Shown here piece after piece: positions 1-7,683 of a DNA stretch of 48,741 nt. A program made the translations under genes and the position numbers. The stretch's first letter is position 1; every line of letters begins with the position of its first letter. Where the stretch lies: the NCBI GenBank assembly GCA_012729395.1, contig JAAYDF010000198.1, positions 1-48,741 on the forward strand, in the 5' to 3' direction. The DNA is from Phycisphaerae bacterium. Its GTDB lineage: Bacteria > Planctomycetota > Phycisphaerae > UBA1845 > PWPN01. The notes beneath the pieces were generated by a model. The model was given only the letters and a program-made list of their open reading frames with translations. It was not told where the DNA came from and did not search any database.

Positions 1-2
1 CG

Positions 3-86
3 AACGGCCGCTGTCAGGACTTGGTCCGCGCCGGCCTGTTCTCCAACGCCGCCGCCTGCCGCCAGTTCTTCAACCAGGCAAAGTGA
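3..86 (+). CDS. C-terminal end of an unidentified protein (partial)
   Basis: An open frame runs in from the left edge and ends at a TGA at 84-86, giving about 27 residues that begin NGRCQDLV and end FFNQAK. The bases before the stop read cleanly in this frame, and no other gene covers them. The fragment is too short to assign to a family. The cysteine spacing and the NGR start recall the calcium-repeat tails of secreted planctomycete proteins, but this is only a resemblance. The next gene starts about 330 bp downstream. Confidence 0.35.
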   Translation, partial: NGRCQDLVRAGLFSNAAACRQFFNQAK

Positions 87-235
87 TCTCACTCCAGGGC
101 GGCTGGTGATCGAGGCGTCACTCCTGCGCCAGAACGCGTTGCTGAACCAAGGCCGGCTCCCATCGACTGTCCCGAGGATCCACGCGAGTCGCTGACCTGA
201 TGCGTCCGCAGGCAAGGCGGGGATAAACCCCGCCG

Positions 236-334
236 CTCGCTTGGTTCCTGTCACCGCTCGCTTGGTTCCCGTCACCGCTTGCTTGGTTCCTGTCACCGCT
301 CGCTTGGTTCCCGTCACCGCTCGCCTGGGTTTCG
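236..334. repeat. 21-bp tandem repeat, four full copies plus a partial
   Basis: Four consecutive 21-bp units start at 236, 257, 278 and 299, with a degenerate fifth from 320. The consensus is CTCGCTTGGTTCCYGTCACC plus a final G. Copies differ only at one C/T in the middle and one C/T near the start, and the middle difference alternates between neighbouring copies. The array fills much of the gap between the partial gene at the left edge and the solute-binding protein gene. 21 bp is a multiple of three and the array can be read as protein, but no coding context supports that. Confidence 0.9.
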
Positions 335-371
335 CGGCTGCAAGCGGGATTGCGTGTGTCGAGCGTGGGGT

Positions 372-400
372 TCGTCATGAGGACGGCCATGCGGTAGAAT
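372..400 (+). promoter_or_regulatory. Possible promoter of the solute-binding protein gene
   Basis: TCGTCA at 372-377 and TAGAAT at 395-400 are separated by 17 bp and each match four or more positions of the sigma-70 consensus. The -10 box lies only 12 bp before the ATG at 413, so the transcript would be nearly leaderless. That agrees with the lack of a Shine-Dalgarno sequence there. Confidence 0.35.
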
Positions 401-412
401 CTGACATGCACC

Positions 413-2398
413 ATGCGTTACGCGCTCACGATCATCATGCTCATCGTTGCTGCGTTGGCCGTCGTGATGCTCACGGGGACCGGACGGCGCGAGGCCGACT
501 TTCGTTTCATCAGCCGGGGCGGCGTGCAGACCCTCGACCCGGCCCAGATGAGCTACATGCAGGATATCCAGGTCGCCCAAACGCTGTGGGAAGGATTGAC
601 CCGGTTGCACCCTCGCACCTGCGAGCCAATCGAGGGGGTCGCGTATATGCCCCCCGAAATCAGCGAGGACGGCCGGCGATACCTGTTCACGCTGCGCCCG
701 GAGGCACGCTGGTCCAACGGCGACCCGGTGACCGCCGCCGACTTCCTGCGCGGATGGCGGCGAGCCATCGAGCCGGGCACCGCCGACGTCTACGCAGAGT
801 TGATCACCAATCACGTTACGGGAGCAACCGCCTACGCCGATTGGCGTAACGCGTGGGTCGAGGTGCTCGGAGTCATTCGGCTACGCCAACGGTCGTCACC
901 GATCAAGGCGGAGAGCTTGGCCAAGGCCTTGCGCGGTCAGGCCGGGGGCGTGCTGACTCAAGTCTTGGATCAGGTCATCCCCGAACCCTTGCCGGCCGTG
1001 CAGGATCCGTTTTGGCAGACCTGCGTGGTCAGGCTTGAGCAGGCACAGGCGGACTGGAAGGCACTCGGCGACCACTTGCTCGACAAGCACATCGCCGAGA
1101 TGGAGTCACGGTTCAGCCAGGTCGGTATCCGCATGCTGGACGATCATCGCATCGAGGTCCACCTCCAAAGGCCTACCCCTTTTATCCTCGACCTCACCGC
1201 GTTCTCGACCTACATGCCGGTCCACGAAAGCATCGAGCTACTCCGTGAGCGATACGAAGACCGGCCGCTCAGCGACACTGGAATCTGGGCTTACGATCCA
1301 CAATGGACCAAACCCCGGTATCGGCGTCACGGCTACACCGGGCTGATCACCAACGGCCCGTATATGCTGACCGAATGGGTCTTCAAGCAGAATCTGCGGT
1401 ACGAGGCCAACCCTTTCTACTGGGACCAAGCCAGCGTTCGCTCGCAGGTCATCGAATCCTTCGAGGTCGAATACCAGAACGCCGGCTTCTTGCTCTATGA
1501 ACAAGGCCTCGTCGATATGATGTTGGATCTCGCGATGGACTATACCCCCGAGTTGGTTCGCCAGGGTCGGGAGGGCCGACGGGACGACATCCACTCGGTG
1601 CCGTCCTTCGGCACGTTCTACTTGACCTTCAACTGCCGGCCGCTGCTCAACGACGGACACCCCAACCCGGTCGCCGATCCTCGTGTTCGCCGGGCGCTGT
1701 CGCTGGCCATCGATCGGCAGGCGATCGTGGATCACGTCGTCAGACTCGACAACCCTGTGGCCACGACCTTTGTGCCCAGGGGCCAGATCCCCGGCTATCG
1801 GAGCCCCGCGGGTTTGAGTTACGACCCAGAGCGGGCCCGTCGTGAACTGGCCGACGCGGGCTACCCCGAGGGACGCGGTCTGCCCGTGGTCGAGTACCTG
1901 TACAACACCGGCTCCAACCAGGAGGGGGTCGCCCAGGCACTGAAGCGCATGTGGGAGCGCGAACTGGGTGTCCGCGTCGAGCTGGTCGGCAAAGAAACCA
2001 AGGCCTACTCCGAGGACAAGACCGAGCATCGCTTCACCATCTCCCGCGGTGGCTGGTTCGGTGACTACATGGACCCCACCACCTTTCTTGATCTTTACCA
2101 GTCGGAGAATGGGCACAACAGTGCCGGGTACGACGACCCGCGTTTTGACGCTCTGCTCGGCGAGGCGGCGCGAGAGCCCGACCCGCGGAAACGTCTCGAT
2201 CTACTCAGCGAGGCGGAACGCCAAATGGTCGAGGAAGGCGTGCCGATGGCGCCGATCTTTGTGTATGTCATGGTCTACACCTGGCGGCCGAACGTCGTGG
2301 GCGTCTACCCTAACCCACGGGCTCAGTTTCCCACGCAGTACATCGGGGTCGAAAGGGAGAAGTACGCTGCTCCTGACCGCCGCCAATCCGTACGATGA
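413..2398 (+). CDS. ABC transporter solute-binding protein, family 5 (oligopeptide type)
   Basis: This 661-residue protein binds oligopeptides or similar solutes outside the membrane and would deliver them to an ABC permease. An uncleaved or signal-type hydrophobic helix covers residues 4-22. Family 5 hallmarks follow: a 'QTLDPAQ...TLWEGLTRLHP' opening, 'ARWSNGDPVTAADFLRGWRRAIEP' near residues 98-121, and a C-terminal lobe with 'RRALSLAIDRQAIV'. Roughly residues 145-236 hold about 90 extra, mostly helical residues between the 'YAEL' segment and the 'RMLDDHRIEVHL' strand. OppA-type proteins join these with a much shorter linker. No permease or ATPase genes lie within the window, so it is an orphan binding protein. 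The chosen ATG is the only one before the hydrophobic segment; no ribosome-binding site is evident. Confidence 0.9.
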   Translation: MRYALTIIMLIVAALAVVMLTGTGRREADFRFISRGGVQTLDPAQMSYMQDIQVAQTLWEGLTRLHPRTCEPIEGVAYMPPEISEDGRRYLFTLRPEARWSNGDPVTAADFLRGWRRAIEPGTADVYAELITNHVTGATAYADWRNAWVEVLGVIRLRQRSSPIKAESLAKALRGQAGGVLTQVLDQVIPEPLPAVQDPFWQTCVVRLEQAQADWKALGDHLLDKHIAEMESRFSQVGIRMLDDHRIEVHLQRPTPFILDLTAFSTYMPVHESIELLRERYEDRPLSDTGIWAYDPQWTKPRYRRHGYTGLITNGPYMLTEWVFKQNLRYEANPFYWDQASVRSQVIESFEVEYQNAGFLLYEQGLVDMMLDLAMDYTPELVRQGREGRRDDIHSVPSFGTFYLTFNCRPLLNDGHPNPVADPRVRRALSLAIDRQAIVDHVVRLDNPVATTFVPRGQIPGYRSPAGLSYDPERARRELADAGYPEGRGLPVVEYLYNTGSNQEGVAQALKRMWERELGVRVELVGKETKAYSEDKTEHRFTISRGGWFGDYMDPTTFLDLYQSENGHNSAGYDDPRFDALLGEAAREPDPRKRLDLLSEAERQMVEEGVPMAPIFVYVMVYTWRPNVVGVYPNPRAQFPTQYIGVEREKYAAPDRRQSVR

Positions 2399-2580
2399 GG
2401 TGATGGAACCTGCGTCCGATCTTCTGGTTCGCATACAGCAGAGCGCCAGGAAGAAGATGCTGTTTCTGCCGCATGCGGTTCGGCAGATGCCCAGGCCAGA
2501 CCGAATGATCAAGACCAGCGATGTCCTGGCGGTCGTTGAGCATGGAGAAGTCATCTGGAGCGATTCACGCCCCATCGATC

Positions 2581-2594
2581 TTGACAATTGTCAA
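2581..2594. promoter_or_regulatory. 14-bp perfect palindrome
   Basis: TTGACAATTGTCAA reads the same on both strands and lies just before the palindromic repeat inside the DUF4258 fragment. A perfect dyad of this length could be an operator half-site pair, and it also contains a -35-like TTGACA on each strand. No regulator or promoter pairing was identified. Confidence 0.4.
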
Positions 2595-2601
2595 GAAGGT
2601 A

Positions 2602-2680
2602 GTAGCGGTCGCCCCCCGACTTCGGCGAGCTCGCTTCGTCTGAGCTCAGCGTCGAAGACAGCCGAGCCGTGGCGACCGGC
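2602..2680. repeat. Long palindromic (REP-like) element
   Basis: The left arm begins GTAGCGGTCGCC and the right arm ends GGCGACCGGC. The two arms pair almost throughout: CGGTCGCC with GGCGACCG outside, then CTTCGGC/GCCGAG and TTCG/CGAA blocks, closing on TGAGCTCA at the centre. The outer arms are the same as the short 46-bp units tandemly repeated at 9971-10264, in opposite orientation; those units lack the roughly 45-bp centre. The element disrupts the end of the DUF4258 fragment. Confidence 0.75.
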
Positions 2681-2700
2681 GTATTCCTTGCGAGTTAGCG

Positions 2701-2720
2701 GGCCACCAGGGGTGGCGGCC
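2701..2720. repeat. Small hairpin next to the long palindrome
   Basis: GGCCACC at 2701-2707 pairs with the following GGTGG(C)GGCC segment, and the flank GCTACG resembles the flank of the REP-like units. It may be a decayed second unit of the same repeat family. Confidence 0.4.
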
Positions 2721-2881
2721 GCTACGCCATTGCGTGAAATGCTCTAGGACTGCTCGGACGATCCCCGAGGCCACAGTTGCCTGCTTGTGGGTCTTGTTGC
2801 GGGCCGGCCGATCCATGTGGTCTGTGCTCCGAGAGATGACTGCCTTGCCGTCATCCGCAACCCACGGGCCTGCTTTCCGAC

Positions 2882-2939
2882 GTACTACATCAGGACGCGG
2901 AGGGAGTAGGGTACTACATCAGGACGCGGAGGGAATAGG
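2882..2939. repeat. 29-bp direct tandem repeat, two copies
   Basis: Two adjacent copies begin at 2882 and 2911 with GTACTACATCAGGACGCGG and differ by a single G/A near the end. They lie in the 292-bp gap between the DUF4258 fragment and rpmB, which holds no other gene. The gap is mixed-composition sequence with no clear terminator. Confidence 0.9.
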
Positions 2940-3039
2940 ACCAAGAATCGCCGCGGACAGCGATTGCCGACGGTGTTGGTCAGGGACGACCGTGCCGCTC
3001 AGGATCAAGAACGCGGCCCGTGGCGGACGGGATGGCCTG

Positions 3040-3309
3040 TCAGGCTTCCGCCTCGTCGGTCACCGGCTTGTACACGCGCTTGAGGGGTTTGGTCACCAAG
3101 CCGTTGCGGATGGCCTTGGCGCTGGCCCGAACGCGGGTCACCTTGCCCTCAATGACCGCACGGACCTTCTGGATGTTGGCCTTGAAGGTACGCTTGGTGC
3201 GGCCGGTGACTTTGCGCCCGACACCGCCCAGGTACTTGGCCTTACCGCGGTGAGCATAGGTGCGACCCGCTCTGGTCTTCTTGCCGGTGAAGTAGCAAAC
3301 GCGCGACAT
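3040..3309 (-). CDS. rpmB: 50S ribosomal protein L28
   Basis: This 89-residue protein is part of the large ribosomal subunit. It starts MSRVCYFTGKK, the family signature, then has the basic loop 'HRGKAKYLGG' and the core 'TKRTFKANIQKVR', and ends with 'RVRASAKAIRNG' and 'KPLKR'. It is longer than the usual 62-78 residues because of about eight extra residues in the basic loop and a C-terminal KPLKR extension; I recall both from planctomycete L28. Only one cysteine remains, so the zinc-binding four-cysteine form is excluded. It is transcribed alone on the minus strand and is divergent from the SGNH hydrolase. Confidence 0.95.
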   Translation of the reverse strand: MSRVCYFTGKKTRAGRTYAHRGKAKYLGGVGRKVTGRTKRTFKANIQKVRAVIEGKVTRVRASAKAIRNGLVTKPLKRVYKPVTDEAEA

Positions 3310-3728
3310 CAGAACACCTCATCCTCTTCATGCCGGCTCGCAGGTCCGGTGTCGGCGCTGCCAGCCAAGTCCGATTGAGCTCCGCATTGTACCGCCTCGC
3401 CGGGGGAATGCAAATCGCGAGGCGGGCTTTTTGCAGCCGCCCAGCCTCCCCCAGAGACGTTGGAGCCGGTCTGGGGCAGGGCGGTCAACTGGATCTTCTC
3501 ACTTGAAAGTTGATTTATTCGTGCGTTAACTGATCTCCGCACGGCAGGATGCCACGATGTGACCGGTCCCGCCGCCCGCAGCCATAGCGGGGCGGTATGG
3601 GACGGCTGCCCTGAGATCGGCCTTGCCGTCGGCTTGCCTCTTCGCGAGAAACGCGTACAACTGTCGTTGCGCGAGCCCCACGGAGTCTGTGGTGCGGCAG
3701 GTGGAGCATTCTGAGAACGGAGGAATCC
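3310..3728. other. Divergent intergenic region between rpmB and the SGNH hydrolase
   Basis: This 419-bp stretch has no convincing gene. It must hold the rpmB promoter on the minus strand and the hydrolase promoter on the plus strand. Reading plus, TTGAAA (3503-3508) and TTAACT (3526-3531) are spaced 17 bp in the only AT-rich patch and are a plausible but weak promoter. Confidence 0.4.
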
Positions 3729-4529
3729 ATGAGCGGACGAACACGAGTTACGAGCCGGGTGGGATTGTGGTTGTTGGTCGCGGCTAGCGTGGTGCCGATG
3801 CTGGGCTGCGGGAGTGTGGCCGGGCCGCTTAGGGCTGGCAGGACAGACGTCGAACGCGAGCAGCTCATCAAGCCGGGCACTTTTGGCAACAATGCGGCAG
3901 CCGATCGCCGTCGCGGGTTCTTCGACTTCTGGAATGAGCAAGTGATTCGTGAGGACGTCGCGGTCAGCACGGTCTTCATGGGTGACTCGATCACCGAGTT
4001 GTGGCAGCTTGGGGTCTACTTCGTGCCCAGCGACGGCCTGATTCTCAATCGAGGGATCAGCGGCGACCTGGCCACGCACATGGCCAAGCGATTCCAGGCG
4101 GACGTGGTTCAACTCCACCCGCGGCAGGTTGTCATCTTGGCGGGTACCAACGACGTGGCCCGCATGTCCAGCGGGGGCAAGACGGACGAGGAGATCATTA
4201 CCTCAGTGACGACCTCGGTGCAGGACATGATGGGCCAGGCTCGGGCGGCGGGTATTCGCGTGCTGGTTTGCTCCATCCTGCCGACAAACAGCGACACCAA
4301 GAACCACGAGCCCAAAGCTCGCATTCTGCCGCAAATCAACGAGAAGCTGCGGGCCGCCTGTACGGAACAGGGAGCCATCTACGTCGATTACGCGGAAGAG
4401 ATGCGCGACGACCAGGGGGCTCTGCTGAAGGATCTTGCCCGCGACGGTTTGCACCCGCACTACGCCGGCTATCGCATCATGGCCGACGCTCTCAAGGAAG
4501 TCGCCGCCCGGCACGGGCTGCGATTGTGA
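3729..4529 (+). CDS. SGNH/GDSL-type hydrolase, lipoprotein
   Basis: This 266-residue protein is a probable esterase or acylhydrolase anchored as a lipoprotein. A signal peptide ends in the lipobox VPMLGC, with the lipidated cysteine at residue 27. All four SGNH blocks are present. GDSIT gives Ser87, NRGISGD gives the block II glycine, GTND gives Asn141, and DGLHPH carries the catalytic Asp/His pair near 239-242. The start is supported by a GGAGG about 6 bp upstream. Proteins of this type in planctomycetes often de-acetylate carbohydrates (related to PAF-acetylhydrolase-like esterases), which fits the second esterase 77 bp downstream. Substrate is unknown. Confidence 0.9.
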   Translation: MSGRTRVTSRVGLWLLVAASVVPMLGCGSVAGPLRAGRTDVEREQLIKPGTFGNNAAADRRRGFFDFWNEQVIREDVAVSTVFMGDSITELWQLGVYFVPSDGLILNRGISGDLATHMAKRFQADVVQLHPRQVVILAGTNDVARMSSGGKTDEEIITSVTTSVQDMMGQARAAGIRVLVCSILPTNSDTKNHEPKARILPQINEKLRAACTEQGAIYVDYAEEMRDDQGALLKDLARDGLHPHYAGYRIMADALKEVAARHGLRL

Positions 4530-4606
4530 AGCTGATCGCTTGCGGTGTCGCATGACGGCCAGAGCCAATCGGTTCACGATGTCGCGGTCCCAAAGGAGCT
4601 ACCAGC

Positions 4607-5761
4607 ATGTGGATTGGCGGCAAGTTGCTTGGTTTGCTGTTGGGGACGGCCGCGTCCGGAGCGGAGACTCGCCCGGCCAATCCTCCGGTTCGATGGCGGT
4701 CCGATCCGCCCGTGATTCGCAGCTCCTGGGATGATCTGTTGGAGGGTATCACCAGCCGCGAGGAGTGGCTGGCGCACAAAGAGGTCTTGCGGCAGCGATA
4801 CCTCGATCTCTTGCGCGACGATCGCAAGCCGGCCAAGCCGCCGCTCGATCTGCGGGTCGAGGAGTCCGTGGTCGTTGAAGATGCTTACGTCCGCAAGCTG
4901 ATCAGCTACCACGTCGAGGCCGACGAGCGGGCCCATGCGTACCTGGGCGTGCCGCTGAACCTCACCGGCCCGGCGCCGGGGGTGGTTGCCCTGCACGGAA
5001 CCTTCAAGCAGGGCAAGGAACAGGCGTCAGGCCTGCTCGACAACCCCGAGAAGGCCTATCTTGACCACCTCGCCCGGCGCGGGTACGTGGTTATCGCCCC
5101 GGATCACTTTGTGGCTGGTCATCGCATCCCGCCGGAAGGCCCGTACGAGACCCGCCGCTTCTACGAGAAGCATCCGGAATGGACGGCGGTCGGTAAGTTC
5201 ACCTACGAGCACTCCATCGCGATCGACGTGTTGCAGTCGCTGTCCGAGGTGGACCCCGAGCGCATCGGAGCCATGGGACATTCGTTGGGCGGGCAGGGCA
5301 CCTATTTTCTGGCAGCCTACGACGAGCGGATCAAGGCCGCGGCCAGCAATTGCTCCGCGGCGTTCTTTCGGCACAACCCCGGCGTCGAGCACTGGGCTCG
5401 CAATCGCTGGTACGTCTACTTCGGTCACGTCAGGCCCATGCTGCTGGCCGGCCAACTGCCGCCCATCGACATGCACGAGATCATCGCCCTGATTGCTCCC
5501 CGCCCGTTCCTTGACCTTTCGGGACTCAACGACGGCAGCCCGCTCATCCAGCGTCAGCGGGTGCTGATGAACCTCGCGATCATGAGCGTTTACGAGCTCG
5601 AAGATGCCCCCGCCCACTTTGCGTTTTACAGCCATGGCCAAGGCCACAGTATCCACCATGATTCCCGCATGCTGATTTACGGCTGGCTGGACAAGCATCT
5701 CAAGCCGCCGGAAGCCACGCAGTCTCGGTTGGTCGGGGCGGGAGCGATGAATAACGAGTGA
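4607..5761 (+). CDS. Secreted alpha/beta hydrolase (acetyl-xylan esterase / dienelactone hydrolase-like)
   Basis: This 384-residue protein has a short N-terminal hydrophobic segment (residues 5-17) and an alpha/beta-hydrolase core from about residue 85. The oxyanion strand is 'VVALHG' (126-131), the nucleophile elbow GHSLGG places Ser226, and likely partners are Asp309 in 'GLNDG' and the histidine cluster around 343-351 ('HGQGHSIHH'). This is the layout of S9/DLH-type esterases including acetyl-xylan esterases. The start follows an AAAGGAG about 10 bp upstream. It is 77 bp downstream of the SGNH hydrolase on the same strand and is probably co-transcribed. The pair suggests de-esterification of polysaccharides, which is inference. 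Confidence 0.85.
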   Translation: MWIGGKLLGLLLGTAASGAETRPANPPVRWRSDPPVIRSSWDDLLEGITSREEWLAHKEVLRQRYLDLLRDDRKPAKPPLDLRVEESVVVEDAYVRKLISYHVEADERAHAYLGVPLNLTGPAPGVVALHGTFKQGKEQASGLLDNPEKAYLDHLARRGYVVIAPDHFVAGHRIPPEGPYETRRFYEKHPEWTAVGKFTYEHSIAIDVLQSLSEVDPERIGAMGHSLGGQGTYFLAAYDERIKAAASNCSAAFFRHNPGVEHWARNRWYVYFGHVRPMLLAGQLPPIDMHEIIALIAPRPFLDLSGLNDGSPLIQRQRVLMNLAIMSVYELEDAPAHFAFYSHGQGHSIHHDSRMLIYGWLDKHLKPPEATQSRLVGAGAMNNE

Positions 5762-6059
5762 TGGGTGCTGGGTGAGCGGGGGCACTGCGGCTGGGGGCGG
5801 CCGATCCCTACTGGCCGGCAGGTGCGATCCATGCCTGTTGTGTGTTCTTAACTCATTTGAATAAAATGGTTTACATTCACTTCGCGGTTGCGGGCTTCTC
5901 GCCCGTGATGATTGACGACGAAAAATTATTATCTTCATCAAACTATTTCTGAGTGTTTGTGTCTTTCCTGGTGGAGACGGGACCTGTGGGTCGCCGACAG
6001 GGAGTCGCGAGCCGAGGTCCGGGGCCCAGAGCCTCCGCGAGAGGCCGGGAGGATTTGCC
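5762..6059. other. Intergenic region upstream of the repetitive secreted proteins
   Basis: This 298-bp stretch has no gene. Its second half (about 5850-5950) is clearly AT-rich against the high-GC background and is the likely promoter region of the downstream pair. No box pair with good spacing could be picked with confidence. Confidence 0.4.
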
Positions 6060-6779
6060 ATGAAACGCATCGCACTTTTCGCAGCGGGTTTGATGTTGAG
6101 CGGCGGCCCGGCGGTCTGGGCGGCGTCGGCCACCGCGTCGTCTGTGGCCAGCAATGGGGGCTCCAGCAGCGCCAGCGCTCAGGCGGTCGGTCATGCGGAC
6201 GCCACCGCTCATGCTGGGGCGACCCGCGGGGGCCAAGCGGTCGCGGACTCGGTGGCGATCGGGGATGGCAACGGGTATGCGGCCAGTGACGCCGTGGCAG
6301 CGGCGGATCGGGGTCTGGCGATCAGCAATTCGCGGGCGGATGCCCGTGGGTGGTACGGCGGGAGCGCCCTGGCGACCAGCGAGAGCATGGCTGGGGCGAT
6401 GGGCGGGGTGGCGATCAGCAACAGCGACGCACTGGCCAGTGGGACCCTCGGCGGGCAGGCCCGCAGTCAGTCCTACTCTACTTCGCTGACCCGCGGGGGC
6501 GTGGCCCGTAGCGACAGCAGCGCGGTGAGCGAAGGCTACTGGGGGGGCAGCGCACGGAGCGTCAGCGATTCTCTCGCGGACACTGTCGGGGGTCGGGTAG
6601 CCAGTCGCGTGGTGGCCTTGAGCGGTGCCCGGTATCACGCTTCGGCCGAGGCCAACGGACGCGGGGTGAGCGTCAGCGGTTTCAGCCGCACTCGTCCGGT
6701 GGAGGTGCGGGCGACCAGCCAGGCTCAACGGTTCGGGTCGAGCCGGTCCAATGCGGTCGCGGTGCAGGTCCGGCGGTGA
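6060..6779 (+). CDS. Secreted Ala/Gly/Ser repeat protein, probable beta-solenoid
   Basis: This 239-residue protein begins with a clear signal peptide (MKRIALFAAG..., cleavage near residue 21). From about 57 to 178 it consists of units 15 or 16 residues long. Each opens with GG (residues 57, 100, 115, 131, 146, 162, 177; degenerate openings at 72 and 85) followed by x-A-x-S-x-S-x-x-A/S. Later spacings are 15, 16, 15, 16, 15. Such short Gly/Ala/Ser repeats with alternating small residues are what beta-rolls and solenoids look like (the trimeric-autotransporter head and some ice-interacting proteins are the known analogies). No family was recognised. A GGGAGGA precedes the ATG. It is followed after 70 bp by a related gene and the two are probably an operon. 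Confidence 0.8.
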   Translation: MKRIALFAAGLMLSGGPAVWAASATASSVASNGGSSSASAQAVGHADATAHAGATRGGQAVADSVAIGDGNGYAASDAVAAADRGLAISNSRADARGWYGGSALATSESMAGAMGGVAISNSDALASGTLGGQARSQSYSTSLTRGGVARSDSSAVSEGYWGGSARSVSDSLADTVGGRVASRVVALSGARYHASAEANGRGVSVSGFSRTRPVEVRATSQAQRFGSSRSNAVAVQVRR

Positions 6780-6849
6780 AGGCGGTCAGATGGTCGCGCG
6801 GTTGACGAGGATGACAGGCCAACGAACGGATGATGAGAGGAGATCAGCC

Positions 6850-7413
6850 ATGAAAGCGATGCGAAGATATCTCGGCGGAATGGGGATGATGCTGGCGATG
6901 AGTGCGAGCGTGATGGGCGGGCAGGCGATGACCCAGGTGTCGGCCAGCCACGGGAACCGGTCGGGTGACGGGGTAGCCTCGGCGATGGCCAACTACGAAG
7001 GTCAGGGCGGGCAGGGTATCGCCCGGACCCGTACTGAGACCGGCGACATCAATTTGGCTCGGGCGCTGGCGGTGGGCGTGGACCGCAACGGGATGGACAT
7101 CTCGTTCAGCCACGCGATCGCGGGACCGTTCGGGATTCTGCCGGCCTACGCGGGGACCTTCAACCTGAGCATCGGCCGGGACGGGAGCGTGGCGGGCAGT
7201 TACGGCGGTGCTTTGGCGAGCGGTGGTTTGGTTCGGTCGGCGGAGGCGGGTGGGGTGACCAGTTCGGGGCCGCACGGCAGCACCGCCCAAGCGACCGCGG
7301 GCGGCTCAGCCACCCCGGGAGGCAGCGTGCGGGCTCGGACCGACTCGTACAGCCGGCCCAGTCTGCGGAGCTTGCCTCGCCAGCCGGTGACCGTGATCAG
7401 GCGCGCCCGGTAG
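6850..7413 (+). CDS. Secreted Gly/Ala/Ser-rich protein, partner of the preceding repeat protein
   Basis: This 187-residue protein of unknown function has a Met-rich signal peptide (residues 1-25, ending MGGQA). The mature chain is rich in Gly, Ala and Ser, with strands such as 'GQGIARTRTETG', 'GTFNLSIGRDGS' and 'GGLVRSAEAGG'. The repeats are looser than in its neighbour. The tail is basic and ends VIRRAR; the neighbour also ends in a basic 'QVRR'. I chose this ATG over the in-frame one at 6751 because a GAGAGGAG lies just upstream and a signal peptide follows directly. The 70-bp spacing and shared composition suggest the two proteins work together outside the cell. Confidence 0.75.
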   Translation: MKAMRRYLGGMGMMLAMSASVMGGQAMTQVSASHGNRSGDGVASAMANYEGQGGQGIARTRTETGDINLARALAVGVDRNGMDISFSHAIAGPFGILPAYAGTFNLSIGRDGSVAGSYGGALASGGLVRSAEAGGVTSSGPHGSTAQATAGGSATPGGSVRARTDSYSRPSLRSLPRQPVTVIRRAR

Positions 7414-7453
7414 GGCGGTGCGGTGGGCTGAACAACCGAAGAGCGATGCGCAG

Positions 7454-7515
7454 GGCTCCGATCCGAGCGACCATGCGTCAAGGCGAAAGGCCGACGCAGA
7501 GCACGGGTCGGAGCC
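7454..7515. terminator. Nested inverted repeat, possible terminator or structured RNA
   Basis: GGCTCCGA (7454-7461) pairs with TCGGAGCC (7508-7515). Inside it GCGTC (7475-7479) pairs with GACGC (7493-7497) around an AAGGCGAAAGGCC loop region. The outer right arm is followed by TTTGGTTTT. It lies 40 bp after the stop of the secreted pair, where a transcript end is expected. The long loop is unusual for a simple terminator. The remaining gap up to the sulfatase (to 7683) shows a TATAGT at about 7630 but no convincing -35. Confidence 0.5.
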
Positions 7516-7683
7516 TTTGGTTTTGGCACTGGTGGCGGCATTTGCGTCGGCCCTTGCCGGTCTCCCGTGGGCGTCTTGCGAGGCCAGGGGAGCTGGGGCG
7601 GGCGCATGGTTCATGGTCTGGGTGTCCGTTATAGTCTCGGCGTGGTGAAGTGGCAGCCATCGGCACTTCTGTGAGGAACGATC

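Larger units (their letters stand above)
2403..2747 (+). pseudogene. DUF4258-type protein fragment, 3' part replaced by a palindromic repeat
   Basis: The open frame gives 114 residues starting 4 bp after the solute-binding protein gene. Residues 1 to about 50 resemble DUF4258: a 'FLPHAVRQM...RPDRMI' segment and 'VVEHGEVIWSD' match the family's N-terminal His/Arg motif and its EVI strand. From about residue 60 the frame enters low-complexity sequence that is not a protein family. It is the inside of a 79-bp palindromic repeat (2602-2680). The usual DUF4258 ending with its final strands is absent. I infer that repeat insertion or decay truncated the gene. DUF4258 proteins often belong to small toxin-like or accessory modules, but no partner gene is visible here. 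Confidence 0.5.

Noticed and set aside
236-334. CRISPR-like array
   Set aside because: The 21-bp units are directly contiguous with no spacers, so it is a simple tandem repeat.
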